Made by a program: the position numbers and the translations under genes. From Microplitis mediator (taxonomy: Eukaryota > Arthropoda > Insecta > Hymenoptera > Braconidae), in the NCBI RefSeq assembly GCF_029852145.1, contig NC_079976.1, positions 5,022,001-5,086,000 of the forward strand: a DNA stretch of 64,000 bases, written 5' to 3'. Below the pieces are notes generated by a model. It saw only the letters and a list, made by a program, of their open reading frames with translations. It had not been told where the DNA came from and did no database searches. This document shows positions 23,741 to 34,980 of the stretch, piece by piece (the stretch's first letter is position 1; every line of letters begins with the position of its first letter).

Positions 23741-25917
23741 ATGAGCATGATAAAAACGAAAAAAAAAAAAAATTCGATATCGTAAGCCATCAAGAGATCG
23801 ATTTTACTCGATAGCATTCACGCGAACAATCAGAAGAATATACACCTTATCGGAATAAAATTACTTAAAATTTTTTTATTATTATTAATTTATTATTTTA
23901 AACCGGGGTTTTGAAACTAAAAAGAGAAGGGATCGTTTAATGGTAAAGATAAATCTACGGGTTGAGAGGACCTTTGAACTCCTTGTGGAGAGAGTCGATA
24001 ATGTCAGGAGTAAGAAGTGCGAGACGTTTTCTCGCTTAAAAGGTTTAATAATTTTATATATTACAAGTTCATGAGATTTAATTTCCGTGTATATATATTT
24101 TGTTTGGATAAAATTAAATAATGATAATTATTAGTTACCAAAGGATTCCATTATTTGATTATTTCCCGAGGAACACACATCGATATGTTCGGAATTCCTT
24201 TTTATTTGATAAATTAATATCTATATACACGTGTTGTGTACATACTTTACTTGTACTGAGGGAGTGAGTTGAGATATTATTGAGAGAAGATTCCGAGTGC
24301 ATTAAAAAAAAATTCCGAGGTTTCAGAGCTTGTTTTTATTAAGTACTGCCAATTAAAGAGCTCTTAAAGATGACCTGTAAAGACTTTGTCCGATGTGTAA
24401 AATAAACGGATAAAATTTATTGATATTAAATTCGAGGCAATAAAAAAACTCGAAAAGCGAAAATCTCGGAAAATTTATTTTGTAAAAAATTTGTCGCTAA
24501 AAATTCGACGACGTGAAATTTTTATAAAAATTTATTATTATTATTCGCGGCTCGAAATTTTGATCATATGGAGAGGGGTTTTGCTCTCCCTCTGGGTTTA
24601 CACGAACGTGTCCTGGTTTTTGGGATCTATGGCAATTTGTGCAGATTTTTTTTTAACGTTTAACTTTCAAAGACTTCGATGAAAAATTTTTATAATCCCG
24701 TTTGATAAAAAAATTTGATTGCTTAACGCATTCATAAAATTATCAGAATAAATAACATAAAAAATACTATTCCAATGATCAATAGACTACCAAAAATTTG
24801 ACTAAATTTGTAAATATTGAATCAATTGTTGTCTTAATTTTTTATAAAAAATTTGTATTTTATAAGAAATTAATGCTCGGCTCTGAATGGATAAAAAAAA
24901 TATACAAAAAACTTTGAGTACTTGAATAAGAAATGATGATTTTTCTGAGGTAACATCAACGAGTGGTTGAGAAGTATCGAGTAAAGTGAAAATAAAACCC
25001 GGAAACACAAGCTAAGTACAATGAAAAAGATTAAGAGCAAAATTATGATGATCGAGTTGTATATGTAGTATTGTATTGCAGGGCAAGTGTAAACTGTAGG
25101 TTGAGAATCAACAGAAAATATTTTTTTTTTTTTTAAAATGGCATCGTTGTTTCAACGAAAAGAAATTAAATTTTATATTAGCTCCTGTAACGACCACTTG
25201 AAAGGTATATAATTCTGAAAACAAGTGGTCTTATAAAAATAAAGTAAAAAAAAATTTTTTAAAGGAGTAACTATACTGATAAATAACTAAGTAACCAAGG
25301 ATAAAAGTCTCACATAATAATTATAACTACACACAACACACAACAGAGTAAAAGAGAGCTGAAGGAGGGAAAATTATTAACGAATCCTCAGTTGGGACTT
25401 TAATACTCTGATTTTTGTGTACTCTCCCGATGTTTTTATGTTTCTCTTCTCACGATACTAACCCTCTTCTTCCTCACCCTCCCCATACCAACAAAACCGA
25501 AATCCGAGATTTCGTTTAATTGCCAATTTCACCCGGACTCTTTATTTCTTTCTTAAACAGCTGACGGATTGTTTATAACACATAACTGTTATTGCTTGTT
25601 CATTTTATAGTATCATTACACTTAAAATAATGGAAATAAATGAACACTAAAAACAAACCGGAAGACTCTTACCAGATAGTGTTTAAGGTTGGGGATCGCA
25701 ACAGTAAAATACTACTGATTTATAAAAATAATATACTTGGGAAGTGTGTATACACTGGCTATAAACATTAACGAAGCTTTTTTTATCATCAAATTGTCTC
25801 AATCCTAACGCAGTAAAAAATATTTTCAATCAGCAAACAAAATAAATGATAACCTTCTTATCATTTATGTACTATTTTTATGATCTTTATACGTTAATTA
25901 CCTATTTAACTATCCAA
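23741..25917. other. AT-rich non-coding stretch
   Basis: Mostly A/T-rich. A 9-bp inverted pair GACCACTTG/CAAGTGGTC lies at 25192-25230 (each arm holds a CCACTT NK2-type core). CACA-type runs lie at 25330-25345. Open frames at 24491-24682 and 24802-25008 have no recognisable domain. No gene is supported. Confidence 0.5.
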
Positions 25918-26019
25918 GTAATTTTTATGTCAACAAATAAATAATTAAAAATATTTAAATACCTTGAAGTGTCTCTCTGGTGATTTCAGCAACCAGCAAT
26001 TCTTGATTATACTTTGCAG

Positions 26020-26312
26020 ACTGACACTGATTTTAACACTGACTCTATAGTAATGATTCAAACACTGACTCTAGTACTGATTCAAACACTGACTCTAATA
26101 CTGATTCAAACACTAACTCTAGTACTGATTTAAACACTGACTCTAGTAATGATTCAAACACTGACTCTAGTACTGATTTAAACACTGACTCTAGTACTGA
26201 TTCAAACACTGATTTAAACACTGACTCTAGTACTGATTCAAACACTGACTCTAATACTGACACTGAATTTAAAACTGACACTGGCACTGACTCTAACAAT
26301 ATGATACTGACA
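26020..26312. repeat. 24-bp minisatellite
   Basis: About a dozen imperfect copies of AACACTGACTCTAGTACTGA with TTCA, with half-unit variants. The minus-strand frame across it encodes an SVLESVFE-type octapeptide repeat; this is a consequence of the 24-bp unit and is not called as a gene. It lies in unit A of the triplication and is absent from units B and C, so it expanded after the duplication. Confidence 0.85.
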
Positions 26313-27117
26313 TAAAATTGAGACAACACTGACACAATACTTATAAAAAAAAAAAAAAAATACCGTACACGAAAACAACACAATTTTACAACACTAGTAA
26401 TGAGACTTTAAATAATAAATGTACTGATATTTTATCACATATTTAATTAATTCACACAATGACTACAACTGTCCACTATAAAAATTTTCATGAAATTACG
26501 CTCACCTAAATCTAACGCGCTGACGCTGAGGCAAAAAGCTAAATGCAATTGTTTAGCTGACGTTCGATATTTTTATTCGATATACATCGATTAATTGACT
26601 TTCAAACTACTGCGTACGCGCTATGTTGATTTTAAAAAACCGATAATAAAATATGTAATTACATTATATTATCTCTACTTTAACTATCTTTGAATATCAA
26701 TCATCTCTTTAAATATAAATTTGAATTAAATATCAGAATTAAATATTTAAATACTTGGAATTTCCTCTCTGACGATTCCGACAACTATCAGACGTCGTTT
26801 ACACTTTACACTTACGGGAAATTAAAAAAAAAAATTAAACTTCACTATTATTACATAATACTCATCAGTTACCACTTGAAGTAAACGAATGCACATATAT
26901 TTCACCACTGATATATTTTATAAATAATAAATCTACGTAATAACACTTAATGATTGTTCAATGTTCGCTGTAACAATAGACGCAGAAAATGGCGCTGGAA
27001 TTCACCAACATAAAAACTCTAATAAATTTTTTTGCAACAGGTGGCGTTTGATACTTTTATTTATTATATCGATTAATCGAGTTTTAAAAAAAAAATGATT
27101 TGTAATTTTCGAACTAT

Positions 27118-27128
27118 TGCGCATGCGC
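27118..27128. promoter_or_regulatory. NRF1/EWG-type palindrome
   Basis: TGCGCATGCGC, a perfect palindromic core matching the NRF1 (fly Erect wing) recognition sequence. The equivalent position in unit C at 28034-28043 keeps it exactly. Unit A has a variant palindrome at 26612-26621. Confidence 0.45.
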
Positions 27129-27323
27129 CATTATACTTTTTGAAAACTGCTAATCTTATATGACATTATCTTATATTATCTATTCATATTATCTTGAAAT
27201 GAATCACCTACATATGTATGTATTTAAATATTATATTCCACTTTTATGTCAGCAAATAAATGATAATGATATATTACAATAATTAAATTATCTATGTGAT
27301 GATTCTAACAGTCAGCAATTTTT

Positions 27324-27524
27324 ATGATCCTGAAGTTGGCAGACAATTAACAATTTTCAAATTTTTTTTCAACAACTTAATTTAAAAAAAAAAAAACTAA
27401 AAATATGCACATGTAGAAAATTAAAAAATTTACAAGTGCAATTTGTTTAAAAATTTTTTTTTTTAAATTTATCATTTTGAAAATTATTCGAATAGTATTA
27501 GACGCCGGCCAACTTCAGTATCAT
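27324..27524. mobile_element. ~200 bp MITE (AAGTTAGC family), single copy
   Basis: Begins ATGATCCTGAAGTTGGCAGA and ends with the inverse, GCCGGCCAACTTCAGTATCAT. Inside are the family hallmarks TGCACATGTAGAAAA and its surrounding A/T runs. A host block of about 35 bp (TGATGATTCTAAC... type) is present on both sides, at 27290-27323 and 27525-27560. The same element occurs at 29599-29700 (deleted form), 43269-43472, and in the arrays at 57848 and 61418. Confidence 0.8.
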
Positions 27525-28033
27525 TCTATTTGATGATTCTAACAATCAGTGATTTTTAATTACACTTCACATTGACACGAAAAAAAAAACTGTTAATAAT
27601 AAAGAAACTTACAGACATCCGGTTTTTTTTTTCTTAACGAGTCTACGCATTTTTTTATCAAAACAAAAAAAAATTTTTTTAATTTTCACGTTGAGTTTTT
27701 TTTATTTAAAAATAAAAAATTGTCTGTTGTCTACTAATTTTAATGTCGTAAAAAATTAACTATAAATTTATATTACATTTTTTTACACAACACTAAACAC
27801 TCAAAGTAAATAAAAGCACCAGTATATTTCACCACTAACATATTTTATAAATAATAAATTTTTGTAACAACACTCAGTAGTCGTTCAATGTTCACTGTAA
27901 CAATAGCCAAGCAAATTGACGCTAGAATATTCAAATCAATAACCAACGTAAGAAATTAAATAAATTATTTCTATACAGATGGCGTCTGATTTTTTTATTC
28001 GATAAATCAATAATTTCAAAAATGTTCGTTAGT

Positions 28034-28043
28034 GCGCATGCGC
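28034..28043. promoter_or_regulatory. NRF1/EWG-type palindrome, second copy
   Basis: GCGCATGCGC within unit C of the triplication, about 0.7 kb upstream of the candidate first exon. Conservation of the palindrome between diverged copies is suggestive but may reflect recent shared ancestry. Confidence 0.45.
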
Positions 28044-28080
28044 CTTTAATTTTTTAAACAACCGCCAATGAAAATTAAAA

Positions 28081-28660
28081 AAAAGCTTTAAACAAAAATG
28101 TCGGATCGGGACGCTGGAGTGCGGGATGTCGTCCGTCTATCGTTTTTTTTCTTTTGTAAAAAATATGTTATGTAGATACGTTAGATTATTTTTCTCGATC
28201 GATTAGATACGCGAAAAAAAATGGGTAGATCGGTACGTATTTATTTTGTTTTTCTTTCTTAGTGTTAAAAGATAAAATGGACATGGGTTCACTTGTTGAT
28301 CTTACGGATTATTTTTGATTGATAATGGCTTAGAAAAATCTCATGATAGTGAAAGCTTCAGACAACCGATAACTTTTTTATTCTTAAATAAACAAATTTA
28401 ATATCAATACGTAATAATTTAAAAAAATTTATCTCAAAGTCTTTGTGTCTATTCTTAAGTTATTTTTCAAAATAATATTTAATTTTTCTTATAAAATAAA
28501 AAAAAATGACTGCTTGCTATTTTGAATTCGAATTTTTTTTATACAATAAAAAAAAATAGTCTGCTATTTCAAATATTTTTGAATTTTTTTTAATAAAATT
28601 AAAAAAAAAAATAGTCAGTACTAAATTTGATATTAAAAATAATTTTATTTGAATATTCGT
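28081..28660. other. AT-rich stretch upstream of candidate exon
   Basis: A CG-bearing segment at 28095-28145 is followed by A/T-rich sequence. No gene or repeat family is recognised. Confidence 0.45.
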
Positions 28661-28810
28661 TTTAATTTAAAATGGCGACATAAAAAAAAATTTTTTTTGG
28701 CGGCCATTTTGATAAAAAAATTTTTAATCCAATAAGAGGTCAATTAAAAAATTCTAGAACACTTGCAGCCATTGTTTTAGTCAGTTATCAAAGTGGCGTC
28801 GTGATCTACT
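28661..28810 (+). promoter_or_regulatory. Candidate core promoter with YY1/Pho motifs
   Basis: AAAATGGCG at 28669-28677 and GGCGGCCATTTT at 28699-28710 are inverted GCCAT (YY1/Pleiohomeotic) sites. GCAGCCATTG follows at about 28766. YY1-type motifs commonly overlap transcription starts. Initiator-like TCAGTTA follows at about 28780. There is no TATA box. The start site is not determinable from sequence alone. Confidence 0.35.
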
Positions 28811-29417
28811 GTCGTGTGTCAGAGTAAGGAGCCCGAGTTTCTAAATAATATTAAATAAAATATTTAAAAAAATATTTATAAGTTCACAGTAAATGAAACA
28901 GTAAGAAAGAAAAAAAAATAGAGTGCGTGTATTGAAAAAAATAATAAAATACGTGGAAATGAAAGAACGGTACGGGTCGGTAGTTGTGTCGTTAAATTAA
29001 ATCGCCGGAGTTTTCGTTTTCGTGTTTACACAGACGCCGGCGTCTGAGTGTCTACCGTTCAGTTCGAATTCAGAGAATCGTCTTTTAAAAAATAAAATAA
29101 ACTCGTGTACTCGTACTCGTATTCTAGCTTAAGTATTCGTTTGTTTCTTTTATTTTTAGTGTCGCATTATTCAGTGCTAAGTGTACAAGTGTGTAGTGTT
29201 GTGATGTGAAGTGCAGTGTTAGTGTAGTGTTAGAGTCAGTGCGTCGTATTTTAAAACCGCGGGAAAAAATTGTTTAAATATTTATAAAATATAAAGTTAT
29301 AATTTATTAGTGTTATAAAAATAATTAACCAGTCAGTTAGTCATCAGTAATCAGTTTTTATTATTTTTCTGATCGTAAAATTAAAAGAGAAATTTTTTTT
29401 CATTACTGGTGTAACAT
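28790..29417 (+). other. Candidate non-coding first exon
   Basis: A region with more CG dinucleotides and balanced composition than its surroundings ends at a strong donor, AACAT|GTAAGT (intron starts 29418). It contains no long open frame; short frames are interrupted, as in a 5' UTR. A perfect 16-bp palindrome CAGACGCCGGCGTCTG lies at 29031-29046, followed by initiator-like TTCAGTTC at about 29058, so a second start could lie there. No downstream acceptor with coding sequence is visible in the window, so if real it splices to an exon outside. Confidence 0.35.
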
Positions 29418-30090
29418 GTAAGTACTTAATTTACTCGTAATTTGGTTATAAAAATTTTAAAAATGCCTGAGTATTTTTAAAAATTGAATTAAATAACAAA
29501 TGTGCAATAAATCAAATTAAGGTGCATTCACAAATGTTTTGATTCCAGCTAAATATAACTACGGCGCAAAATATTTAAATTTAAAAACTAAAATAATTAT
29601 GGCACTGAAATTAGCCACCTAATAATTTTCGGATTTTTTCAAATTAAATTGTTGAGAGAAAATTCGAAAATTATTAATTGTCTGCTAACTTCAGGGTCAT
29701 AAATAATTTTTTTTCCTACTTCTCACCAGAAAAATTAAAAATCATCTCATGTATATTTATGGGTATTCGAGTACTATTCTGTAAATAATCCAAATAATTT
29801 TCAAATAATTAAAAAAATGCATATATTTAAAATTTGAATTTTTCCCGCGATAAGTGAAAAAATAAAAATATTTTTTAAATTACATTACTTTCGCGCCATT
29901 GCTATATTGTTAAAGCTTCAGTTAAAACATTTTCGATGCACTCTCAATTGTCATGTCATGTCATAATTCATAGTCAGTCATGGGTGCGTAAAAAAATGAC
30001 AGAAAACAAAATCTATAAATCACCAGTGTCATGAATTTGAATTTATATTTTTGTCTTCCAGTAATAAAAAAAAAAGTACAATAGGGTATC
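29418..30090. other. AT-rich stretch, possible intron start
   Basis: Downstream of the donor at 29418. Contains the truncated MITE at 29599-29700 and otherwise A/T-rich sequence with no recognised feature. Confidence 0.45.
29599..29700. mobile_element. Internally deleted MITE (AAGTTAGC family)
   Basis: Retains both ends (GGCACTGAAATTAGCC and GTCTGCTAACTTCAGGGTCAT) but lacks most of the central TGCACATGTAG region. It is about 100 bp instead of about 200 bp. Confidence 0.7.
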
Positions 30091-30500
30091 TAGAGTGTGG
30101 CACAAGATGGGACAGGGTATTACCATTGTTCATTTTCTGGTTAACGTTCAGACTGCAGTGATATGAACGTGGGCGACCGATAGGTAAAACATGCTCTTCG
30201 GCATATGCGTGAACGCTCACCGGCGACTTGGTGGACACTCGGCTGTTTTCTGCTCGATTTTTTTTAGTTCAGTTCCTACGACGTCTTCAAGAGTAGACTC
30301 GAGACCTCGTCGCGTGGAGTTTTAGCCTTGCACGTGGGAGGCGTGGGAGTGAAACGATCGATCGTCCCTGACGTGTCGAGTCGCTGGAGCTAACCCGTCG
30401 TGACGCTCCAAGAAATCTTTCCTTCCTTATTAATTTTTCTCTCTTTTCTGTCTTGACACTCAACGTCATGTTGCTCACATGCAACATTTTTTTACTCTCT
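30091..30500. promoter_or_regulatory. CG-rich island, candidate promoter or enhancer
   Basis: A compact CG-rich block with ACGACGTCTTC, GACCTCGTCGCG, GCACGTGGGAGG, AACGATCGATCGT and GACGTGTCGAG. Initiator-like TTCAGTTCC lies at about 30269-30277. Minus-strand open frames at 30029-30238 and 30287-30514 show no recognised domain. It could be an alternative promoter or an enhancer. Confidence 0.3.
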
Positions 30501-30960
30501 GTCTCTGTCTCCATCTATTTATTTTTCAAATTTATTCTATTTCATTTTATTTAATTAATATATTCAAATAGTAATAAGATAATCAAAGATCATTTGACAG
30601 CAGCTCTTGCTGACTTTATATCATATGAAATATCTACAGATCATCATATTCATATATTTATAATATGATTGACCAAAAAAAAAAATAAAATAAAATAAAA
30701 TATTTGATTTGCCTGTGACTTAGTCAGAGTTTGGGTCAAAGCACTTTTTAAATTATGGACGCCTGTCCTCCTACAACTTAACGGGTGAGGCAAATGGAGC
30801 AAATGGCAAATGTCGTTCTGGGGTTTATGAATATGCAATTTATATATTTATATATATCTACTTGGAATGATAAACGTATTCAATGTTCAAAATAATGAAA
30901 CATGAAATCCCACTATAACGCGATTGTAATAATATTAATTCGTAAAAATAATAATCCTTA
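30501..30960. other. AT-rich non-coding stretch
   Basis: A/T-rich with AAAATA-type repeats at 30672-30700. No gene is seen. Confidence 0.5.
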
Positions 30961-31210
30961 GGAAGAGGAAGTGGAGGGGGAAATGTCCATGTTTAGTCGC
31001 GTAAGAAATTTATTTTCCGAGGTGCACCGAGGGTTAAACCCACGGGGATTTATGCGTGCTCTTATATCTACATAAATACTATGTAAAGCGTTCGTATGTT
31101 TGTATGTTTGTTACTTTTTACGTTGACACGTGCGTCTACGTCGGGTGGGGCACGTGGGTGAGACTCCGGGTTACACCCACCGCATTGCTGATTCGCTTCC
31201 TCCCCATCGA
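30961..31210. promoter_or_regulatory. Island with paired CACGTG E-boxes
   Basis: CACGTG occurs at 31127-31132 and 31151-31156, 24 bp apart, in GC-richer sequence that also holds TACGTCGGG and GGTTACACCCACC. Canonical E-boxes are bound by bHLH and bHLH-PAS factors such as Myc/Max or Clock/Cycle. A regulatory role is plausible but not demonstrated. Confidence 0.35.
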
Positions 31211-33000
31211 TTTTGTCAACTAATATTTTTATACTGATTAAATAATTTTATTGCTTCCATCCTTGGGTAGATAAAATAGAAAAATTTTTTATTTTGAGTA
31301 AAATGAATTTTTTGATCACAAGAATTTGTTGGGGTAGGCGGCTTAAACAAAATAAATTTCTTAACAATGGTACCGCGACGAAGATTGTGGGGTTGGTATC
31401 AGAAGGAACGAGAATGCTTGTGGTCTTTTATACATCAACGTACTCGCGTTGGCGTTTTCCCTGTTCGCATAAACTTTCGCCGAGAGATAGGCCTCAATGC
31501 TCGACTTTCTGGATTAAAATTATCGATTCGACATACTCTTGTAAAAATTTTAGTTACCTCTTTTTTAACGTAGGTGGTTTTAAAACAAAATTTCTTAACT
31601 TAATCTCTTTTAAATCTCTTTTAAATTGGCCAAATATTTTAACATAAAAAAATTGAGGGACCAAAAAAATGATTAAATTTTTTTTTGTCATTATTAATAA
31701 TGAGTAATGTTGAGAAAATGCTTCAAGACGAATTTAACTTGTACTTTATCTAAATAGCATCTGAATCGATGTCAGAGAACCCACGTTTTGCCGAGGGCAT
31801 ATCGTAAACCCACACCTGTTGATCGTCCCGTACGTGGACTTGGATTTTTCATCACACACTTAACCATTTAGTCATTTTCTGAGACCTCAAAAAATAACAT
31901 TTTTTTATTTTTCTTGCTGTATTATAAGTCATTAAGAATTTCATCATAATTTCTTCAATTATATATACATACATTGTAAATGTATGCAGATACTTAGAGT
32001 TTGTTGAAGAGCGGAAGGATGTGATAGTAAAATTGATGAAGTGAAAGGTTTGGTTTTAAAAAAATTTTCGTAAACAATAGCACCAGCCTACGCATTTACT
32101 AAGTCCTCTTATGCACACACTTCCCTTTGTCGATAATTTCATCATCTTATTAACACATGTACTTTAAATTAAGTCTATCATGTTGATTTTGTTGAAAACA
32201 TGACATTAATACGCGAGAACAAAGACTGATTGTTTCAAGCCCAGTGTCGATATTATCGCGAATTAGTAAACAATTTTTTTAAATCTGTTGATTTTTCTTA
32301 GGCATTGAAATCACTTCTTAAGGCTTGGAAATATTCAACTTCTACTTAAAGTTTTATAAATAATACACGCGCAGTATTTTTAATATAAAATCATACAGAG
32401 AAAAGAATTAAATTTATTTGAATTTCGCGGTAAAAGTTGTAATTATGAATAGCAAACATTGGGCAGTTAGAATCAATTAAAATTTTTTGTTAAAACTGGG
32501 AGTTTGAATTGAACAGTATTAAGTAATTATTCAAATCTAATGACCCGTGGAAACTGAATTAAAGTGTCAGTCAATTAAAATATATGAGAATTTTACTGTA
32601 CAGAACCTGAAGTTTCACGGAAGGCTGCGTCAAATTAACAAATTAAAATTTCTATCATATATATGTATAATTCCATTTGTATCACGTGATATTTTAACAT
32701 ATGAAAAATATTTTTCTCAGTACAAAATTAGCTAAGAATTTTTTTAAAATATTTCGTGAATTCAAAAATTTTTTGCCGGTTTCGGTACCGTTACAGTAAT
32801 TATTCGCGGTAAATTTTTGTCGAGCACTTGATGCAATTTTTGTACAAAAAATAAAAAGTAAATTTTTTTTGTTGGGAAATTTATTTAAAAATATTTATCG
32901 TTAATATAAATAGTAATATTAGCTATTCTTGATTTATTAAAATTGATTCAATAGTATAAAATAAATGTATTATAGTCCATTGAATAAAATAATAGTTTTC
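31211..33000. other. Non-coding stretch with two overlapping open frames
   Basis: Frames at 31294-31647 and 31367-31573 (+) overlap in different phases. The first opens on TTG. The second begins at a real ATG and encodes an Arg/Trp-rich peptide with no recognised domain. The surrounding DNA is A/T-rich. A possible TA-flanked element (TACAGAGAAAA at 32395, TTTTCTCAGTA at 32712) has only short matching ends and is not called. Confidence 0.4.
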
Positions 33001-33110
33001 TCGGGTCACTAGGTGGGCTTTGAAGACCGAGAAAGAGCCCCTTCAAGCTAATACATCTCTCTACATCAGGACCACCTGGTCCATGGACTTGTCTTTTCTA
33101 CTTGATAAAT
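33001..33110. promoter_or_regulatory. Short complex island
   Basis: About 110 bp of balanced-composition sequence inside A/T-rich DNA. It includes GGTCACTAGGTGGGC and the imperfect inverted block GGACCACCTGGTCC, centred on a CACCTG E-box near 33070. The length and sharp edges resemble a conserved non-coding element. This is inference. Confidence 0.25.
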
Positions 33111-34500
33111 CCTTGAACTTAAATTCAAATACTATAAACTACTACTATTAATCACATATTTGTAGTCAAATAACAATATTTTTATTATTATACATTTATT
33201 TACATTAAAACATTTATTAATGGGTACCATATTTATCTTTTGAAATTCCCGCGCAGCGGTAATTCAAAACACAAGTATTTCAGTCGATTAAAAATAAAGT
33301 CAATTTACAGTAAAAAATAATCATGATAAATGTCATTAGAAAATAAAAATAATAAAAGTAATTTTAATAAAAAAAAGTATATTTAAAAAATGTAACACGT
33401 GAGAAAGATTGAGAATAAAAGTGGATGATGACTCGCGCGAGTCCGCTCATTTGGATCTCGTACAAAATCCGGTTGAGAAAGGCGTGTCGGGGGTTTTTAT
33501 ATTAAGTTCATATATATATATACATATACTTATACATATATATAATAATAATATAGGATATATGTTCTATATATATCTACGCACAGTTACACATCAAAAG
33601 CTTGTACCGTCCGCTGTCATATGTCTGTCCAGTATGTCTGTATCGCTCTCTATTCCAAACGCCAGCATCATAAATCAAATATATATGTTTATACGTATAT
33701 ATACATATATATACAGAAATTTTGTTGTTTTGCTTGTTAGATATCGTTATTATGAGCCATTTAATCAGTATTCCAAGCTCATATGAATTAATACTACCTT
33801 CACTTTATTACATATTACATAAAATAATTATCCTCAGTAACTTTAAAAATTGTATTTTATTATTTATAACAACTACGTTAGAAAGTAAAAAAAAAAAATA
33901 ATTTAGCAAATGACTATCAATTAGAAAAGGTAAATTTTTCAACAAGAAGTCTACCTTTGTAATTCACCCTTGTCAATTTTTATCCGCATTATTTCTCATG
34001 TGGATTTTTATCGTAAGCTCAGCTGTCTTTAGTTCCCACAGTTCCTTCCGCATCCTATATTCTACAATATATTACATATACTTATATATTATAGTTCCGG
34101 ATAGGAAAGAGTCTTATTCTACAATCTCTGTTTAAAACTCTCACCCTCTGATGCAATTTCAATCTTCCCTTCGTTCCCGTTCTTATTATTCTCCCGATTT
34201 ATCGCTGACCTCCGCGGTCCTTGAGTCGTTTGTCATACCGACCAGTAGCTTTACTAGATTTCAAATCGATTGTCCACCAATTGCAAGTAAAGTAAAAGCT
34301 CAAGCAGCTGGATCGCATTAAAATCCTGAAAAAAAAAAAAAGGATATTGATAAGTTTAAATTAATCAGATAATTTAATTACAGGATTCTATAAATTTACT
34401 TGTCATTCTGTTATCAGTTTAAATGGTTACGGTATTAAATTAAAAAGCAACTTTGTATGTATATTTAAATGAAATACTTGTTTAGAGATTTTATTTTTTT
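33111..34500. other. AT-rich non-coding stretch
   Basis: Has TA/TATG microsatellite runs at 33510-33570 and 33685-33715. The open frame at 33409-33786 runs through these and is not a gene. 34140-34320 is modestly more complex. Nothing else is recognised. Confidence 0.5.
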
Positions 34501-34620
34501 TTTGCTTTACATCTGCTTGTGTGACGTAATCTGACGCAAGTCTAACGGGGCCCGTGTGGATTCGGTGACGTCATGCAAAAGGGCCAGGTGAACCTTTCTT
34601 TCCCATTCACTTTCTCTTAT
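34501..34620. promoter_or_regulatory. CRE-containing island
   Basis: A full palindromic CRE, TGACGTCA, lies at 34566-34573, immediately followed by TGCAAAA. A related half-site TGACGTAAT occurs about 45 bp upstream. CCAGGTGAAC follows. Such sites are bound by CREB/ATF-type bZIP factors. The segment is GC-richer than its flanks. Confidence 0.4.
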
Positions 34621-34980
34621 TCTCTTTTATTATCATTATTATTATCATTTTTATACATACGATTTTTTTTTGTTGTACATTTGCTTCATCACTTTACTTT
34701 TATTTGCCATTCTGGACAGCCTCTTTTTAGCTGACTTTATTTATAAACAAACCTACGGGGTGTCTACAACCCCATCGGCTATAATTTATCATACATTTTA
34801 TATTATATATATTTAGTTTTTTTGAAACATTTCAATTGGCTATTATTTATAACAGAAAAACTTAAACGTAAATAAAAATAATAGTTAATTGCAATTAACA
34901 AGTAAAATTTTTTATTATTGATAAATTATTTATTGAATTTTTAGTCTACAAAATGCCTCTTGTTTTACATAGTTTTATTA
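34621..34980. other. AT-rich non-coding stretch
   Basis: ATT/TTA-rich sequence. Nothing is recognised. Confidence 0.5.

Larger units (their letters stand above)
25918..28080 (+). repeat. Diverged tandem triplication
   Basis: Three related units follow each other: A about 25918-26650, B about 26690-27200, C about 27240-28080. Shared landmarks are the leading block (TTTAAATAC...GATTCnnnCAACnnnCAG type), ATATTTTATAAATAATAAAT (26912 in B, about 27838 in C), GTTCAATGTTCnCTGTAACAATAG, a GGCGT/GACGCT block, and a closing palindrome GCGTACGCGC (26612) or GCGCATGCGC (27119 and 28034). A minisatellite has expanded in unit A and a MITE sits in unit C. No coding frame is shared among the units. The position immediately upstream of a candidate first exon hints at promoter-proximal repeats. 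Confidence 0.7.

Noticed and set aside
26045..26383. 112-codon minus-strand frame with octapeptide repeats
   Set aside because: It is a direct consequence of a 24-bp minisatellite and runs into a poly-A/T tract. No evidence of a gene.
31294..31647. 117- and 68-codon overlapping + strand frames
   Set aside because: The longer starts at TTG. The shorter has a real ATG but an odd Arg/Trp-rich composition and no recognised family. There is no supporting splice or promoter context.
32396..32720. Possible TA-flanked element with CAGAGAAAA and TTTTCTCAG ends
   Set aside because: Inverted similarity extends only about 9-10 bp with A/T-rich sequence beyond it. Too weak to call.
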